DNA of 64,000 nt from Gelatoporia subvermispora B (GCA_000320605.2 KB445795.1:1412693-1476692); one strand, 5' to 3'; numbered from the stretch's first letter, positions 10,122 through 23,901 are shown. Numbers and translations are program-made. Notes: generated from the letters alone by a model not told the origin.

Positions 10122-13100
10122 ATGAGCAATCCAATACTTCGGCTTGATACTAGTCATTTGGACGTCGACCAGGGTCCGCTCACAGGCGAAGACCTCCCGT
10201 CCCCAAGCCGCCTTGCAAATGCTTCCACTCGGGACCGTGCACGTAGCATCTCCCAGTCGGTTCTTCCTCCGTTCCGTCTCTCAAATCCTCCGTCCCTGAG
10301 TCCTGACTCCTCAATCCCGTCGCAACGCCCCGAGCCAGATGGAACGTCCAAAGCTCTTACGGAGGCACGCAAAGCTCTTGCCCATCTCTTGACTCAACTC
10401 CAGAACAGGCCGCACCCAAGATCTGCCCTTGACGTTTTGACAACAGGAGAACGGAACCCTACTTCAGGGATAGCCAGTATGGTGCAGTCTATGAGAGGAG
10501 CGGTCCCGCAACCTCTAGTTCCGGGTCGTAAAAAGTCTCGCAAGTTACGTTCCGAGGACGACACAGACTCGGACTCGGATGATGAGACGGAGTTTGATAC
10601 AGACGCGACTCATGACCTGATGTCTCAGTTGAAGGATTACCTATCCATTGCAGTGAAGCAAGGATGGGATATATTTCATGATAGGTGTGTAAATCGTTCA
10701 TTTTATCAACTATTTGCCGGGCCTCATGGAACCAGCTCAGGAAAGTCAGGGCTAGAAAAGACATCTGATTCGTTCCTGCGCAAGCGTGGCGTAGCTTCTG
10801 GTCGACGACGGTCTCGGTCTCGGTCTCGATCCCGGTCAAACGTCCTAGAAACCGAGATAGCAGAGCAAATACCTCGGTTGTTGTCTGTTTGCATCTCAGT
10901 CGTTGCCTCAGTGATCAGGGAGGACTGCCGGTATCGATCTTCTACCCCGAGATTGATAAGGCCTCCCAACGCGCTGCAGGCAGCCACCCTTGACGTTGCA
11001 CAATTTCTTGTACACGCCCATCGAGACGACTCGCACGTTTCAACACAGATTGCTTATGCAGTGATTCCCGCGTTTTATACCTTCGAACCGAAGATGCATG
11101 CCCGTCTGCTCGCATTCTTCGACGATGTTGTCCTGGGAACTACCCTGCATCTTCTTGCACAGTCTCAGGGTCTTCGCCAGGGCGTTTCCCCAATTGGTGA
11201 GCTACGCTGCTTCACCGTGGTCGAGCGGTTAGCCTCATATTTCGTCAGACCTCAATAATAGGGCAACGTCTGCGGAGACACTCAAGGTGTCCATTACTGT
11301 TGACGAAGCGCAAGATCATATGACACCCTTGCCGCAATCATCAGGAAGATGGCGCAGGTGGACCAGTCCTGAGAATCTGCGAGAACAGGACAGGCTACGT
11401 TCAAACAACGCACCATACCGCAGCAGTTCCGAATATCAGCTTGCTGCAATCATACCCGCAGTGCTAGCCGCAATCTGCGACACGGTTGATCCCTCGTCCG
11501 ACTCTCTTCCGACCATGCATCGATTTCATCGTCTGCTTGAGCGGATGGCGGATAGCAAACCAGATGTCTATCTAGACATTCTTTCAGTCATTGCTCACCA
11601 TACACCCAGGGCAAGGAGCTTTGCTATTGCGATCATAATGTCCTATTGGCCTAAGGCAATAGGACATCTGGCTGTGACGAAACCATTTCCCATCCTGACA
11701 TACTCCGACACGATTCATCGCGCAGCTCAAGGGCCGACACTTTCCCGACGCCCTCATGACAATCCATACTCACATCAATTCATGCCATGGTTTTTCAGAT
11801 CGAATACCATTCCGAGCGTTTTCGAAGGCATGTCACAGCGTGAATGTCGTTCGTGTTCCGAGATGGTGGACGGATATGGGCTACTCTGCCCGCTCTGCAT
11901 GTGTGCCGTACACTTCGATTGCTATGACTATCCCGAAGGTAGTTTCCTGACTGAATACGTCGTTGTGGCAGAACCGGGACGGCAAAAAGTAGCTGTCCAC
12001 CGATTTTCTCATATTCTACCGAATAGACGAGAAGGTCCTCCTGTTCCAATACTCGTAGAACACCATTCATTCCGACTAGTCAACATGTTCACACTCACAC
12101 TCTGTTTCTTGTGTCGCCAGCCACTATGGGGGTGCACGGCGCAGGCTTTCAAATGTGCATCATGCCGACAATTCGTCCACTCATCCTGCTTGTCCACTCG
12201 GTCGACCGTATTGCCACGGTGTCGTTCGGTGTCGATCGACGATACATACATGTCCATCGACTGGTCTATCATGCGTCATTCCTTTGCGGATCATTATGGA
12301 GAGCTTTTCCTGACCGAAGAAGAATTGAGCAGCAGAAGTTACGAAGAAATATCCATTTTCCATGCGGTCCTAGGAGTGCAATTGCAAATCTACAACAACG
12401 GAGTTGCACTCGGGTCGATTGTCATCGTCGACGATGACCAAGGCGGAGCAGAAGAGTTCGAACTTCACTACCTAGTAAACCTTTACGACGCGTATCTCAC
12501 ATCTGGAAGGGCTCTGGCCTCCGGTCCACTGGCAGAATATATCCATAACAATGATGCCAGCCCATCGCATGCCCGGTTTTTATTCGACTGGAATACTCTT
12601 GCCTTCATTACCAGTGTCCTCAAGATGCCCCTTCGGGAGCATTCAGCCGTAACCAGCGACTCAAGCGACCTGCTCTCTGCCTCCCATGTAGATCATGATA
12701 ACACTGGAGCCACAGTTGAAGATATGTCGCCTTGCGAAATTGTATCCATCGCGCACCTGCGAGACCAATTGGCGGAACAACTCCGGGTCTTTTCCGACGC
12801 CGCTGCGAGATATCTGCTCGACCACTTGGGCCATATTGGTTTTATTCAGCGGCTAGACCTCCAGGCCAATATGTGCCATAGCCCAGTGCATGCAGGGACA
12901 ATACTCAGCTGCTTCCCACTGCCTCTGGGATTGGACGTCTCCACGGAAGTGGAGTCTCTGGTAACTGCAATCGAAGCTTGCCTCACCGAATTGGATTTGT
13001 CCGTCAACGAGTTCGGCTTCCTTCTCCTAGTGCGTAGATTCTGGCCGGACGGGATGTTGACGGAATACGCGCTGCACAGACTTTCGAGAATAGTCATTTC

Positions 13101-16100
13101 GTGGATTCTACTTGAGGTAAATTTTCTTCACCGCAATTTCTCCACTTTCTACCGGAGATTTAACGTAACACAGGACGACAACCTTGCCATTATCCTTCGT
13201 GACTTTGTTGCTCAAGGTCGAAGCCTGCCAGGAGTCCGATTCGGGTCAGAGGCACAACCTTGGCCTTATGCTTCCCAATCCCGGACTGTGAGAGCCAATT
13301 CCGCCAACAATGGCGGAGACTATGTTGCCAGCAGGCGAGCACTATTGAGTCGCTATGCTACAAGGTGGATGCTTGCCCTGCATGATCAAAATATCCAGCA
13401 ATACGCAACCTTAATCTTCGATTTGCTCACGGAACGCGCAGAAGAGAACGCCATAACGGATGATTATTTGACCGGCTTGCAGTCCCCCAAGAACAAGGTG
13501 AATCTGAACATACACGTTGAGCGGAATGTGTGTTCACCGCAGATGTTCGAGCTTAGTCGCACGTTATAGTCACAGACCAGATCTTGAGGATGATTATCAA
13601 GCTGTGCCAGGTGTCAGTTATCTTCACCGCTTTCGACGATCTGTTCAAGAAATGGCTCGATCGCGCTTACGGCGTGAGCATTGACCACGAAGAGGTAATT
13701 TGGAGGAGTCAGAACAATTTCTTAGTTCTGACTCAATCAACAGCCAATCACCTCTCTCAACCGGCTGTTCAATCGGGAAGTCGAAGCTAGTCAGCGATTC
13801 AGTGCGATCATAGACCCTCGCCAAACCCTCACGGATGCAACGAGCCTCGCCAACGTGAATGCTTTGCGGACCATGACTGACATAGCAACTTCCAACAAGG
13901 ACGGCTTCCAGCAAGCCATACATTGGCTTTGTCTCTTCCTACGTTCCGGCGTCGACATCCCCATCCCAATCTTTCAACAATTTTCGAATTTAGCTCAGCG
14001 CTTTGGCGCCACTCTCGAGGATTGCTCAGTACTTGTCAAAGCTACACTCTGGTCTGCCTGGCTCAAATCACTCGGGCGACAGGAGTTGCAGTCAGTGATC
14101 TCTGTCATTCAGACTTACGTCACGGCGGAGATTGTCAGTTGCCTACAATCGAGGCACAATATGACGAAGATGTAAGCTCTAGATATGTTACTGGCTATGG
14201 ACGTTAACAACACGATCAGAATCTGCTTGGTACGACAATCCTTGGCCACTTGTCTTCTCTTGTATGGTTGCGACCGTACACGCCTCATCAAGCTCGGAAT
14301 GATTCAGGAAGAAGACATAGCAGGACTCCCGCCTCGGTACGTGAATACCCTGCCGCCGCGATGATAGCTAGCTCAAACAGTAGGTAGACGTAAATTGAAC
14401 TCACGTGCATCGACTGTGGCGGATCCCGTCATCGTGAATGCCAATCTGATGGAAGCACTCAAAGCGTATGTCGAGACGAAGGCCGCCGAAGTTGTCTGCA
14501 TTGTAGCAAAGTTTCTCAATGCATTCATGATGGATGCTCCCCTTGTCGAAGCGTACGAGGTGGACAATTTCATCCTTCGAAATGGGGCAACACTATGTAC
14601 TTGGTAGGCTCTGCTACTTGTGATCCAGTCTCCCCTCTGACGGGCAATTAGCGTCTGGCGGTTCTATGATACTCAGTCACCAGATCTAGCGGCGACCAGG
14701 GCATCCCTGCTTTCGCGAATATTGTCAGTTGATACACTGCCATTTCAAACGCTTCTTCGCGAGATTTTTGACGTGCGCCGCGACTGGGAACTACGGTAAT
14801 TGTGAAGGGCCTACTTCGAGAGAACTTCGTCAACTGACGCACCTCAGCGTACAAAGTGTGCTTCGGCTATTCCGAGTCATCTTGGATATCACGAATCCTT
14901 CTCTTGCAGTAGGTGATCGGCAATGGAGATCGGGTCTGATCGATATCTTTCAGTATTTCTTCTCATCGATGTGGCGCGATGAACGAGTAAGATCATCTGC
15001 TCCGTTCTATAGATCTATACTCACAGCTTGCATTAGGAGGAGGTCAGACTTACTGTCGAAACTTGGTCCAGAAGTCTTCTTCCTGCCCATCTGGAAGCTA
15101 TCTCTTTGTGCTGGAGTGAGGCGTTGACGAAGTCCTCCGTTGCCGAACGGACCAAGCTAGTATCCTTCTTGAACCAATTACACCCATATTTCCCACAATG
15201 GAAACGTACGATCTTTTTGACCTCTGGCGTGATCGAGCTGAAATGGGCGGGAACAGTCTTATCATGGGACAGCGTCATCGAGGCCCTTTTGGAGAATGAT
15301 TATGTGCAGACGAATGACGAAGATGGTCCTGCCGCCGCGCATTTAGTGAGTCAATTGTTGACGAGATTATTCTGTTGATCTGACCATTGTAGTCAATGTA
15401 TGGCCTGTCCTCGAAGTCTACGAGGAAGAGCGCATTGATCGCTGATGACAATCTGAGTATCCTGAGGGTGAGTTCTTCCTGGCATTCCGTCTACCATACA
15501 GTGAGACAACATCCATTTGCGATGTAGGCTTCATTATTATCTCTTGCCATACATATGATCTCGGACGGCGTCCCTATCGACTCAACCTCGCTGCTCAAAC
15601 TCAAAGAACACGTAGCACGCACCTTAGGATTTCAGAGCGTCTTACGGGAGCCTTCGACTGGCCACGGGTTTTATATCACATTCAGTGATCTGGAGCATGC
15701 TACTGACTGCGTGAATGCATGTCTGAACGATATGATCACCCTATTGGACTCTTCCCAGCCTCACGACATCGCTCCTTCGACCATGGGAGGCCCGTACGTC
15801 GAGGACGACACGCCATACCCTATGCTGATCGGCTCTACGTTTGTGGACGTCATCCTTGAATTCTGTACCTCGACGGAGAACCTGGAGTCGCTATCTTCCA
15901 TTGCGCTGAAGAATCTGCTGAAGCTCCTTATCATCATGTTGTACAAGCACGACTTCGAAAGCAAGCCTATTCGTCACTTGCAAATGAGTCTTCGCAAAAC
16001 ATGTCGCCGCGTACTTGACCTACTACTTTGCAATGTCAGCTATGACGTGCGACAGCTGGTATTCTCCGTCAGCCAGTCCTTCATCAAGCGCTGGCCGATG

Positions 16101-18281
16101 ATGACTGGCAGTTTCATCTGGTAGGTTGGCTTTGGTATCCTGATCTCGGCAAGGATTGACCACGTGATAGCGAATCGATTGAACTGACTTCTGGCCTGAT
16201 GATCTCCCTGGAGTTTCAACACCGCGGCGACGATATACTGGTCGATGCCGCGAAGAAATTCTTGGAATCCATACTTTCCACGTGAGTCCCAGTGCATAGC
16301 GCGCAGACGTGCGTAGGCGTGGTACTCAGTTGCGCTAGATATGCCACTGGTGGTATCTTTCATATTCTCTGCAAGGTATACACAGTTTTCCCGGCTGTCC
16401 CGGAGGTCACTGACATCTCTTAATGTATCAGCGTCGGCTTGTGCCAGACTTCTTTCTGGTCATCAAATACGTCGTAGCAAGTGGTACGAGGGTCGAAAGC
16501 AAGTCTGGCTTCCCCGATCTCCGAGAAACTCTTCTTCGCGACACAATGATGAGGGCAATCGAGAACGATAACGAAACATACCAACAAGTCATCACAAATA
16601 TTAGTTCGTATGTTGAAGCTGTCTATCACACTGGTTATAGCGCGGAGTTTATGCAATGTAAGCATCATTGTGGCTGGATAGATAGAGTGAATCTTTTCTC
16701 ACCTGAATCTGGTGCAGTCGTTGGGCTTTGTCTGATGAACATGATCCGACGAACGGCGGACTGGCCAGCGGACGCCTTCGACCCATGCCCTCTGTTTAAT
16801 ATGGCGAGCATTCTTGTTCAACACAACAAAGCGCAAAGCCGGGTGAGTCAACATTATACCAGCTCGTGGCTCTTTTATTTAATTAAATACCCAGGAATTG
16901 CTTACATTTATGGAGACGTTATTGAGAGCATCACTTATCCGTTTTCATGTCACATCAGTAGCGCTAATTCGTATGATTCAAGTAACGTCGAGGTTATTCC
17001 GACAACGCGTCTCTGCAACACCTGCAGCTTTGGCAGCAAATCCGATTCTATTCGCCATACTTGAGATACTATCGGAGGGTCTCCGGGGCAAAACGCGAGT
17101 GCTACCGTCAACCCTTGCTGCTCTTCTAGAAGTTCGTGGTGTTGGGATATTCCTAAATATGTCTTAATCGAGTGTTCTTGCAGGCGACGACGGCAACTCT
17201 TGAAGAAGAACGCCAGACAAGCGGCAGCACAATGTTATCCCATGAGTCCGTCGTCCGACTAGCGGAAGACGGGCTATTCTTTCTCTGTAATGAAGTTTTG
17301 CTAGACAGCACATATCAAGCGGACTTTACTGCATCGCAGGCGGTGACGAAACTCATCTTAGCGGCTGCAGAAGTTCAGCCTTCCATTTTTGCACAGCTCT
17401 CGGTCAGCACTTTTGCCCCGTGAGCGACAACATCTAACGATAGATTCCAGACAACGCCTCCATCAGTACGAGCCTGGAATTTGCTGGTACTTGCAGCTTT
17501 ATCTAGCCAGACAATGGCCCCTACTGCATTACTCTTCGACCAGTTTCCGGCCTTTTCTTTCGCCTATTCAGTGTCTCTGCAGCCCTACCAAGACCCCCTA
17601 CAAGTTACGAACATAGAGACACAGGACTTAGCTCATGCGGACATCAGCAGGGCTTACGCTGCCTTGAAACTTTGGATCCTCCTTGCACACAAGATAGCGA
17701 CCGGTCAACAGGGAGTGCGTACCGATGGTCCCGACAATCCAATTCAAAATACGGAACTAAGAACTGCGCAAATGATTTGGAACGAGTTATGGCCGCCTTT
17801 TGACAGTGCGATTAGCACTTTCGAGCTAGATGCTCAATTGGGACAGCCTTCGGTTTGTTAGAGTATCCTGTATGACAGATCATCCTCGCTTACATTGCTT
17901 GCAGCCCATCACAGCTACCGTTTGGACATCTGTCGCAGACCTGTTCTTGTTCTTGCGTCAATCTCGGTCGGTCGTGGCACAGGATAGGGCGCTAGAGACC
18001 CGGGTGATGTCCCATTTGAAGACAGTCGTTCGGAATGAAGCCAAGGTAAGTCACCCCTTCCAGCCTTCCCCTTGCGTGGCTCGTTTTCAGATAAACGATC
18101 TGATAATGGTCCATGTGAGAAGTTGTCAAGGATCACCAAGAACATGAACGAAATACCGCCAAGTGTTTCGCTAGAGGCCCATGTCAACCAGGTCACTAGG
18201 GAGATATGGGCAGAGGAGCGGTTGCAAGCAGCAAAACGTCAGGATGCTATGTCGGAGAGGGGACGACGGGTAGCGAGTTGA
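10122..18281 (+). CDS. Very large helical-repeat protein with two C1-like zinc modules; possible UNC80-type
   Basis: One gene of about 8.2 kb encoding more than 2,000 residues. The N-terminus is disordered and Ser-rich, with an RS run (RRRSRSRSRSRS near 10800-10835). A first zinc-binding module, C-x2-C-x10-C-x2-C-x4-H-x2-C, lies near 11845-11925. A second at 12064-12225 fits the C1 pattern H-x12-C-x2-C-x13-C-x2-C-x4-H-x2-C, with a longer last spacing. The rest is mostly helical, HEAT-like (for example LFRVILDITNPSLAV, LSILRASLLSLAIHMI), and ends with a charged helix (EAHVNQVTREIWAEERLQAA). Apparent stops at 11258, 13569 and 18147 vanish when GT-AG introns are removed, and the frame then continues. 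Size and layout recall UNC80-type proteins, the NALCN-channel auxiliary subunits; fungi have the related Cch1-Mid1 channel. That identity is a weak inference. Two adjacent genes cannot be wholly excluded. Confidence 0.7.
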
Positions 18282-18371
18282 GTGTCGTCATCGAAATGAA
18301 TGCATGAACCAAGTGGGGTCCGTTAGTAAGAATACGTCTACATGCACTCCTAAGCCGCGACAATGAGAGTC

Positions 18372-18654
18372 TTAATTCCCGTGGAAAAGAATTTTCGCAG
18401 ACAGGAAAGTGCCGATGCTGCACAGCCCGAGGGCCAGAATGAACGCAGGTATGCGTACAGCCCACTCTCGCGATGGAAACAGATTGTGTAAAGGATTTGA
18501 CACCTCAAGAAATGGCTACCGAGAGTCGATCAGTAACCTGAGCGAGATGATCATAGATCCAGATGCAAACCAGTAAGATCGCCCATACGGTGTAGTAACA
18601 CGATACAAGAGTTGCAACCACAAGGATGACCGCTCCGGTAGCCTTGTCGTTCAT
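18372..18654 (-). CDS. DPM2: Dolichol-phosphate mannose synthase regulatory subunit DPM2
   Basis: A very small ER membrane protein of about 75 residues. The first exon encodes MNDKATGAVILVVATLVS and CYYTVWAILL; the second encodes PFLEVSNPLHNLFPSREWAV followed by RIPAFILALGLCSIGTFL and the end KILFHGN. Two transmembrane segments, with the YYTxWxxLLPF turn and the P-S-R-E-W-A-V-R-I-P start of the second one, match DPM2. This subunit stabilises the dolichol-phosphate mannose synthase, which supplies mannose for N-glycans, O-mannosylation and GPI anchors. The single intron is about 57 nt. Start choice: the ATG at 18654 fits the family length. An upstream in-frame segment (MMPTLPGAPVSR near 18850) could add a spliced leader exon. 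Confidence 0.82.
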
Positions 18655-19100
18655 CAAGATCTGCAGGAAGCTATGTGTAGCGGACGACCAGCCTCAACGA
18701 ACACTAGGTGGTGTATGCTTGCCTGGTATTTCGAGGGTTATATGCCACTATATCGTGCCGTTCACGCAGTTCGTCGACTGATTAGTGTCTTGCAACTGGT
18801 CGTTTGAGCGTTGAGATCTGGAAACCGGAGCACCTGGAAGTGTTGGCATCATGGTCAAGGCCGCCTGTCGCTCAGGACGGGGCAGGTTATGGGCGTCAAA
18901 TTAGCGTATCAGGGCTGTCTAGTCGGACAATACTCTCGTGGCCTAAGTAAACGGTCTCTGCAACTCAAAAGCTTCCCAGCCTAGCCATCTTCTTCGTTGT
19001 CTCTGGGGATCATTTGCACATGCTTCACATATACCTCTAGTACCATATACCATCAGTAATCGCTGGCGTATCTCATCGCCAGGCTCCTCACTTTAGCTGC
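18655..19100. promoter_or_regulatory. Divergent upstream region of DPM2 and TRS120
   Basis: 446 bp between divergent starts. A short ATG-initiated minus-strand segment near 18740-18855 could be an upstream exon or uORF of DPM2. Nothing else is recognisable. Confidence 0.4.
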
Positions 19101-22100
19101 ATGGAACCTCTGGCCTTTGCGTCCCTAGCGCACGTCCGAGTGTTACTACTACCTGTTGGCAATATCCGCAAGCCGGACTTCGAACGATGGGCAGGTGAAA
19201 TTGCAGGCTTCGAGAGCATCAGATTGGGCGACATTCCGTCGCATTCAAAGGATGATAGAGGTAAGCTGCCTCACAACGCCATCCCGAATGTTTGTAACTG
19301 ACACTTGAGCTTGCGGTAATACAGCACGCTTCATGCCCAACCCGCTATCCAGCGGATTCTTACATCTGAGCTTCACGACACATCCTGCTCCTACGTCACA
19401 CGTGCCACTCTCCCTCATACGCCCCTCGGATTTCCCACTCGGTGTTATAGGAATTGCGTCATGCTCTCAGACAGACGCGCTTTCTTCAGTGCTCGCTGAC
19501 TTCAATGAAGTAGTGAGCAACTTGTTCCCTGAAGGTGCAACGTATCCTCTGGCAAAAAATTGCTTTGTCTTTGAGGAAAGTGATGGCAACACCAACATCG
19601 ATGTCGGGAATCATTTCCCCGGTCTCGTAGTCATCCCAGCTCTATTGGGAAACAAACAACTGCATATCGGCACACTTCTGGCTGATCTCTGTTCAAATAT
19701 ATTGGGAGAGTTTGCGACTGTGGTTTGTATCCACTGTCATTTGCTCAGCAGAGCGCGACGTTGAACATGTGATAGATGCAAGCTCTAGAGAGCCCTTTGG
19801 GTAATGAGTACCTGAACGCATCCATTTTCCCGACCTTGCCTCCTCCATCAGATCTACCCCGATCGTTAGACCACGAGATACGCTCGCACGATTCATTACC
19901 ACCTCTCCCGTCGCAGCACAGCCAGCCAGAACTTGCAACTACCAGTGGTGCTTTACGATCTAAGACGCCGCTCCCTCTGAAGCGCAATTCCACGATTGCG
20001 TCGGGCCTTATGCCTCCGCGCCACGCGAGTCTACCTCCCCCGTCAGCGAAGAAGAAACCCGCCGTCATTGGAGCCGCATCCTCCCATGGCCGCTTATTCA
20101 AAGTCACAGGAGATTTGTTCTTACTCGCCGGAAGGTTAGAAGACTCCGAGATCTGGTAAGGTAATCGTCTTCATGTACTAGAGTGTTGTTGAGTTCAAGT
20201 CAGGTACTCGGAGGCATTGGCATTGCTCAAGGGGACCCAAGATACTGCGTGGCACGCGGCTGCGCTGGAAGGGTCGGCAGTCATTCAGATCGTTCAAGCA
20301 TGGGCATCAACAGTATGGCCTCTTATTGATTCCGTCGATTATACTGACGATTCCTTAGGCAAATGAGCCTTCCGACGTGGAGCTCTGGTCTGACATCCTA
20401 GACAAGCTTAAGCAGGCGTCTGCACTGTACCACAGGACCACGCCGCAGACAGAATCTGAGTCAACATTTTCCTTGCTGACGTATCTCTATACGCATTCTG
20501 TTCTTCGACAAGCTCTGCTCCTGTTCTCAGTCTGGTCCACGAAAGGCTGGGGACCTCACGCGTTTTCCATGATGATGCATCCCGACGGATCGTTTTATTC
20601 TCCGCTCGCAAATTCCAGCGCACCTTCACGTAGACGGTCCTTTCATTCTGATCTCGAACGTCTCACCACAATATCTGGGATCTCGCGAGCCCAGATTGCT
20701 TCAATATTGACACAAATTCACGGCCCATGGCTCTTGCATCTAGATGAACGAGAGCGTATTGTAGTCCTGCAGGCTCTTGCCAGCATATACGGGGCACTCG
20801 GATACTGCCGCAAGGAAGCTTATATTCTGAGGGAAGTATTGGGATGTGTTATGGACCTCATTGTTTGTGGCCGCGAAGACGAAACTCCCATACGAACACC
20901 AAATCCAGGATTGGGCATACGTGGCATCACCTTCGACGGCGAGCCGGCTAGTCAGGGCGTAATTGGTGTTCGAGAAGTCGAACCAGTTGAAGGCAACGAC
21001 AGTATCTTGAGAGTAGTGAAGCAAATATGCAAAATACATGGCGTTGATCTAGAGGCCGTCAAGCTCACGTACGTCAGTGATCGCCAAGACTTCACTACGA
21101 TGGAAGGGAACGGATTCGAAGAAGCGGGGAATGTAGCAGAGACAACTGAGGCACCCTTCGGCTGGCCAGAGCTCCAGATCGGTATTGTACGAGAAGCACT
21201 TGCTGTCGCGGAAGCGCTACCAGGTACGTTTACGGAATTTACTTGTCTTCGTAGTCTGATAACATTAAACTGATCTCACTTCAGATTATCCTTCCGTCGC
21301 TCAGTTTTCCTTGTCATCTCTGAAGACGCTTCACGAGGTCATGAGCCAGGCAGAACAGTATCAGATGTATCAGGCGGCGACACGCGCGTTAGCAATAGCA
21401 AAACGCAGAGGCGACTCCCGCACTGTTGAATATTGGTCCGGAAAGCCCATTGTCAGCCTTGAGATCCTCCCGTGAGTGACCGTAGAACTTACTTGGTATC
21501 TCCATGATTCAGTGGCCTTCCTCAGTCTGCCTTTGCCACGCTTACCGATGGAGAAGCCACTGTCGCTCCTTGTCCAGGAATTCACGTCTAGGGGCCACGT
21601 GATCGCTGGCTATACAGATCCATTCCTATACAATCCACGAAGACAATCCGGACGGGTATCTGTTACCTTATTACTCACCGGGTCGCATGGCTGATGAGAT
21701 TCCTTTAGGCCCAATCAACTCTTGTTCAAGGAGAACCTTTCGAAGTTGTTATTACATTGCGTAATCCGTTCGTGTTTGACCTTGAGCTGCAAAGCATACG
21801 ACTGAGGTAAGGCATGCATCGAGGTGGGAGATACAGCTGACTTTTGGACTTATAGCACTTCTGGGGTGCCGATTGAGTCAGAATCGATCACGCTCACCGT
21901 TCCCGCAAATTCTTATCACCCTGTGAAGCTATCAGGCAAAGCTCTGCATGCAGGGACTCTTGTAATCCGTGGCTGTGTAGTGCAGGCACCTGGTGGAGCT
22001 CCTTGCGAGTTCACATTGCCGCTGGCGACTGATGACGAGGAAGACAAGCGCGGTGGGCAGCAAAACGCTAACGAATGCGACATGGAACGAGTTAAGCGCA

Positions 22101-23901
22101 GTGGTCTCGATGCCCGGGGATGGGAGAAACGCAGAAGTCGCCTCAGCGGAGTTGATTTGGGCTCTACTGGACAGGGTGCTAAGCCGACAATTCGACATCT
22201 AGAATGCAAAGTCATCGAGGAGCAGCCGTTATTGCGTATCCGGAGGACATCGTTGACGCATGGCGCCGTCATGTTGTATAATGGCGAGACGTGTGTATCT
22301 GCCAAGTTCTTCAGCGTTGAAGCTTAATGACCTCAACACACAGATCGACGATCCGATTAGTTCTGGAGAATGTTTCCTCACTCCCTGTCGACTTTCTTGC
22401 TCTGTCGTTCGACGATTCGACAATTGGCCCTGCTCGACAGACGCTGGCAGACGACAATCTACCTGTATTCGAGACGTATGAGACAGAGTATGACCTCATA
22501 TATAGACCCGTGTTTTCGTGGGATAAGAATCAATCTCCCCACTCGATACATCCGGGGGAGAAGACAACCCTCACATTGAATTGTTTCGGCAAAGTTGGCT
22601 GGTGAGTCTCATGTTTATTCACTCTGGCACCCTGTCTGACCTTGAATAGTACCAATGGGACTATCAACGTTTCATACGCATATGTCCACCGTCCGCAGGC
22701 GAATCTACAAAAGCCGCCTGATGTATTTCATACCCGACAACTCTCCTTCTCCGCCCTTGTCACTGTGTACCACATGCTGGAGTGTGACAGCATGGATATC
22801 CTTCCGTATCCACAGGATGCCGCCTTGGTAGCCCATCACGGTGGCGACGACACACCGGAACTTCAGGCCATGAAAAGTGTCATGAAGATTCCTGATGCTG
22901 TTGACTGGTGTCTCTTTTCCATCACCGTAAGAAACACTTACGGCATACCATTCCAGGTGACCTTCAGGCGACACCAAGCAGGTACCTGAGACCGTTGCCG
23001 ATTAATTCCTTCCGAAGTTCTAACAGTTCCAACAGGTGTGGATGATGCATCGACTACAGCACTGGTTCCCCCAGGCTCGTCGACACGGTAAGATCCATAC
23101 GAAGGTCGAACCATTGTCAACTCACGTTCTGTGCAGTTTATTGATACCAATAAAGAAGATATCCTTATCCATGGAACAGACTACGAAACCCGTACCGACG
23201 CTCTCGGATAAACAATTCGTAGTTACGAAGTCATCCCTGACCTCAGCGGAAGAGCACGCACAACGCGAGCTATTCTGGTACAGGGAAGAACTTTTCAGAA
23301 CAGTACATGGCGAGTGGAAGGAGGTATGTCGTTTGTCTCGCTTCAATATGGGATCACTCACAATTAGTGTATATAGGGCGGTGGAGCACGTCAAGGTAGT
23401 CTGTCCCTCCGTCAGCAGAGGATGTCTATGCGTATGCTCGAGGCATTACGACTTGAGACTACGCGGGTGCAGATGTCGCTTGTGCCTTGCGATGAAGGGG
23501 ACGCAGGCAAATCGATTGCCAGTAATCAAGCAGGCACGCGGTTTCTGCCTTCTTCGGACGAGTTCGTCTGTTTGCGTATCAAAGTCACCAACCTTTCCCG
23601 TGAGTAAGAACCGAGTGTAAGCCTTGACACTTACCTGACACGTCGCATATCAGCATCCGCTTTGGTGCTAAGCCTCAACGTCAACTTAGACCCATCATCC
23701 CACATTATCTCTCAGGGCGTGCTCTCGAATATTCCACTTGGACGTCTAGGCAGTGGTGACTTCCATGAGAGTGAAGTACCGCTTGTTTTCATTTCATGTG
23801 GACGCTTTGATCTGCGAGTAGAGGTTGAGTCACTGAACTCCAGTGGAGATTTGACACAGGTGGGACGAGGGCTTTTGAGAGCGACTGTGATGGCGAGTTG
23901 A
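19101..23901 (+). CDS. TRS120: TRAPP II complex subunit TRS120 (TRAPPC9-like)
   Basis: TRS120 is a large subunit specific to TRAPP II, the Golgi Rab11/Ypt31 exchange factor. The N-terminus ASLAHVRVLLLPVGNI followed by IRLGDIPSHSKDDR and ARFMPNPLSSGFLHLSF is characteristic. Then come RPSDFPLGVIGIASCS, the HGRLFKVTGDLFLLAGRLED block and a helical region (SLLTYLYTHSVLRQALLLF). The C-terminal half is Ig-like beta-rich, for example LVLENVSSLPVDFLALSFDD and HPGEKTTLTLNCFGKVG, as in other TRS120 proteins. Many introns of about 50-60 nt interrupt it. The ORF ends with GRGLLRATVMAS. It is divergent from DPM2 and convergent with VPS55 (220 bp). The identity is secure; the intron count is not settled. 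Confidence 0.92.

Noticed and set aside
13492..13600. Stop at 13569 as the end of the giant gene, splitting it in two
   Set aside because: An intron from the GTGAAT donor to a TTAG acceptor restores an open frame into a coherent helical segment.
18046..18147. Stop at 18147 as the end of the giant gene
   Set aside because: A later acceptor just before LSRITKNMNEI restores the frame, and the sequence that follows to 18281 is clearly protein-like.
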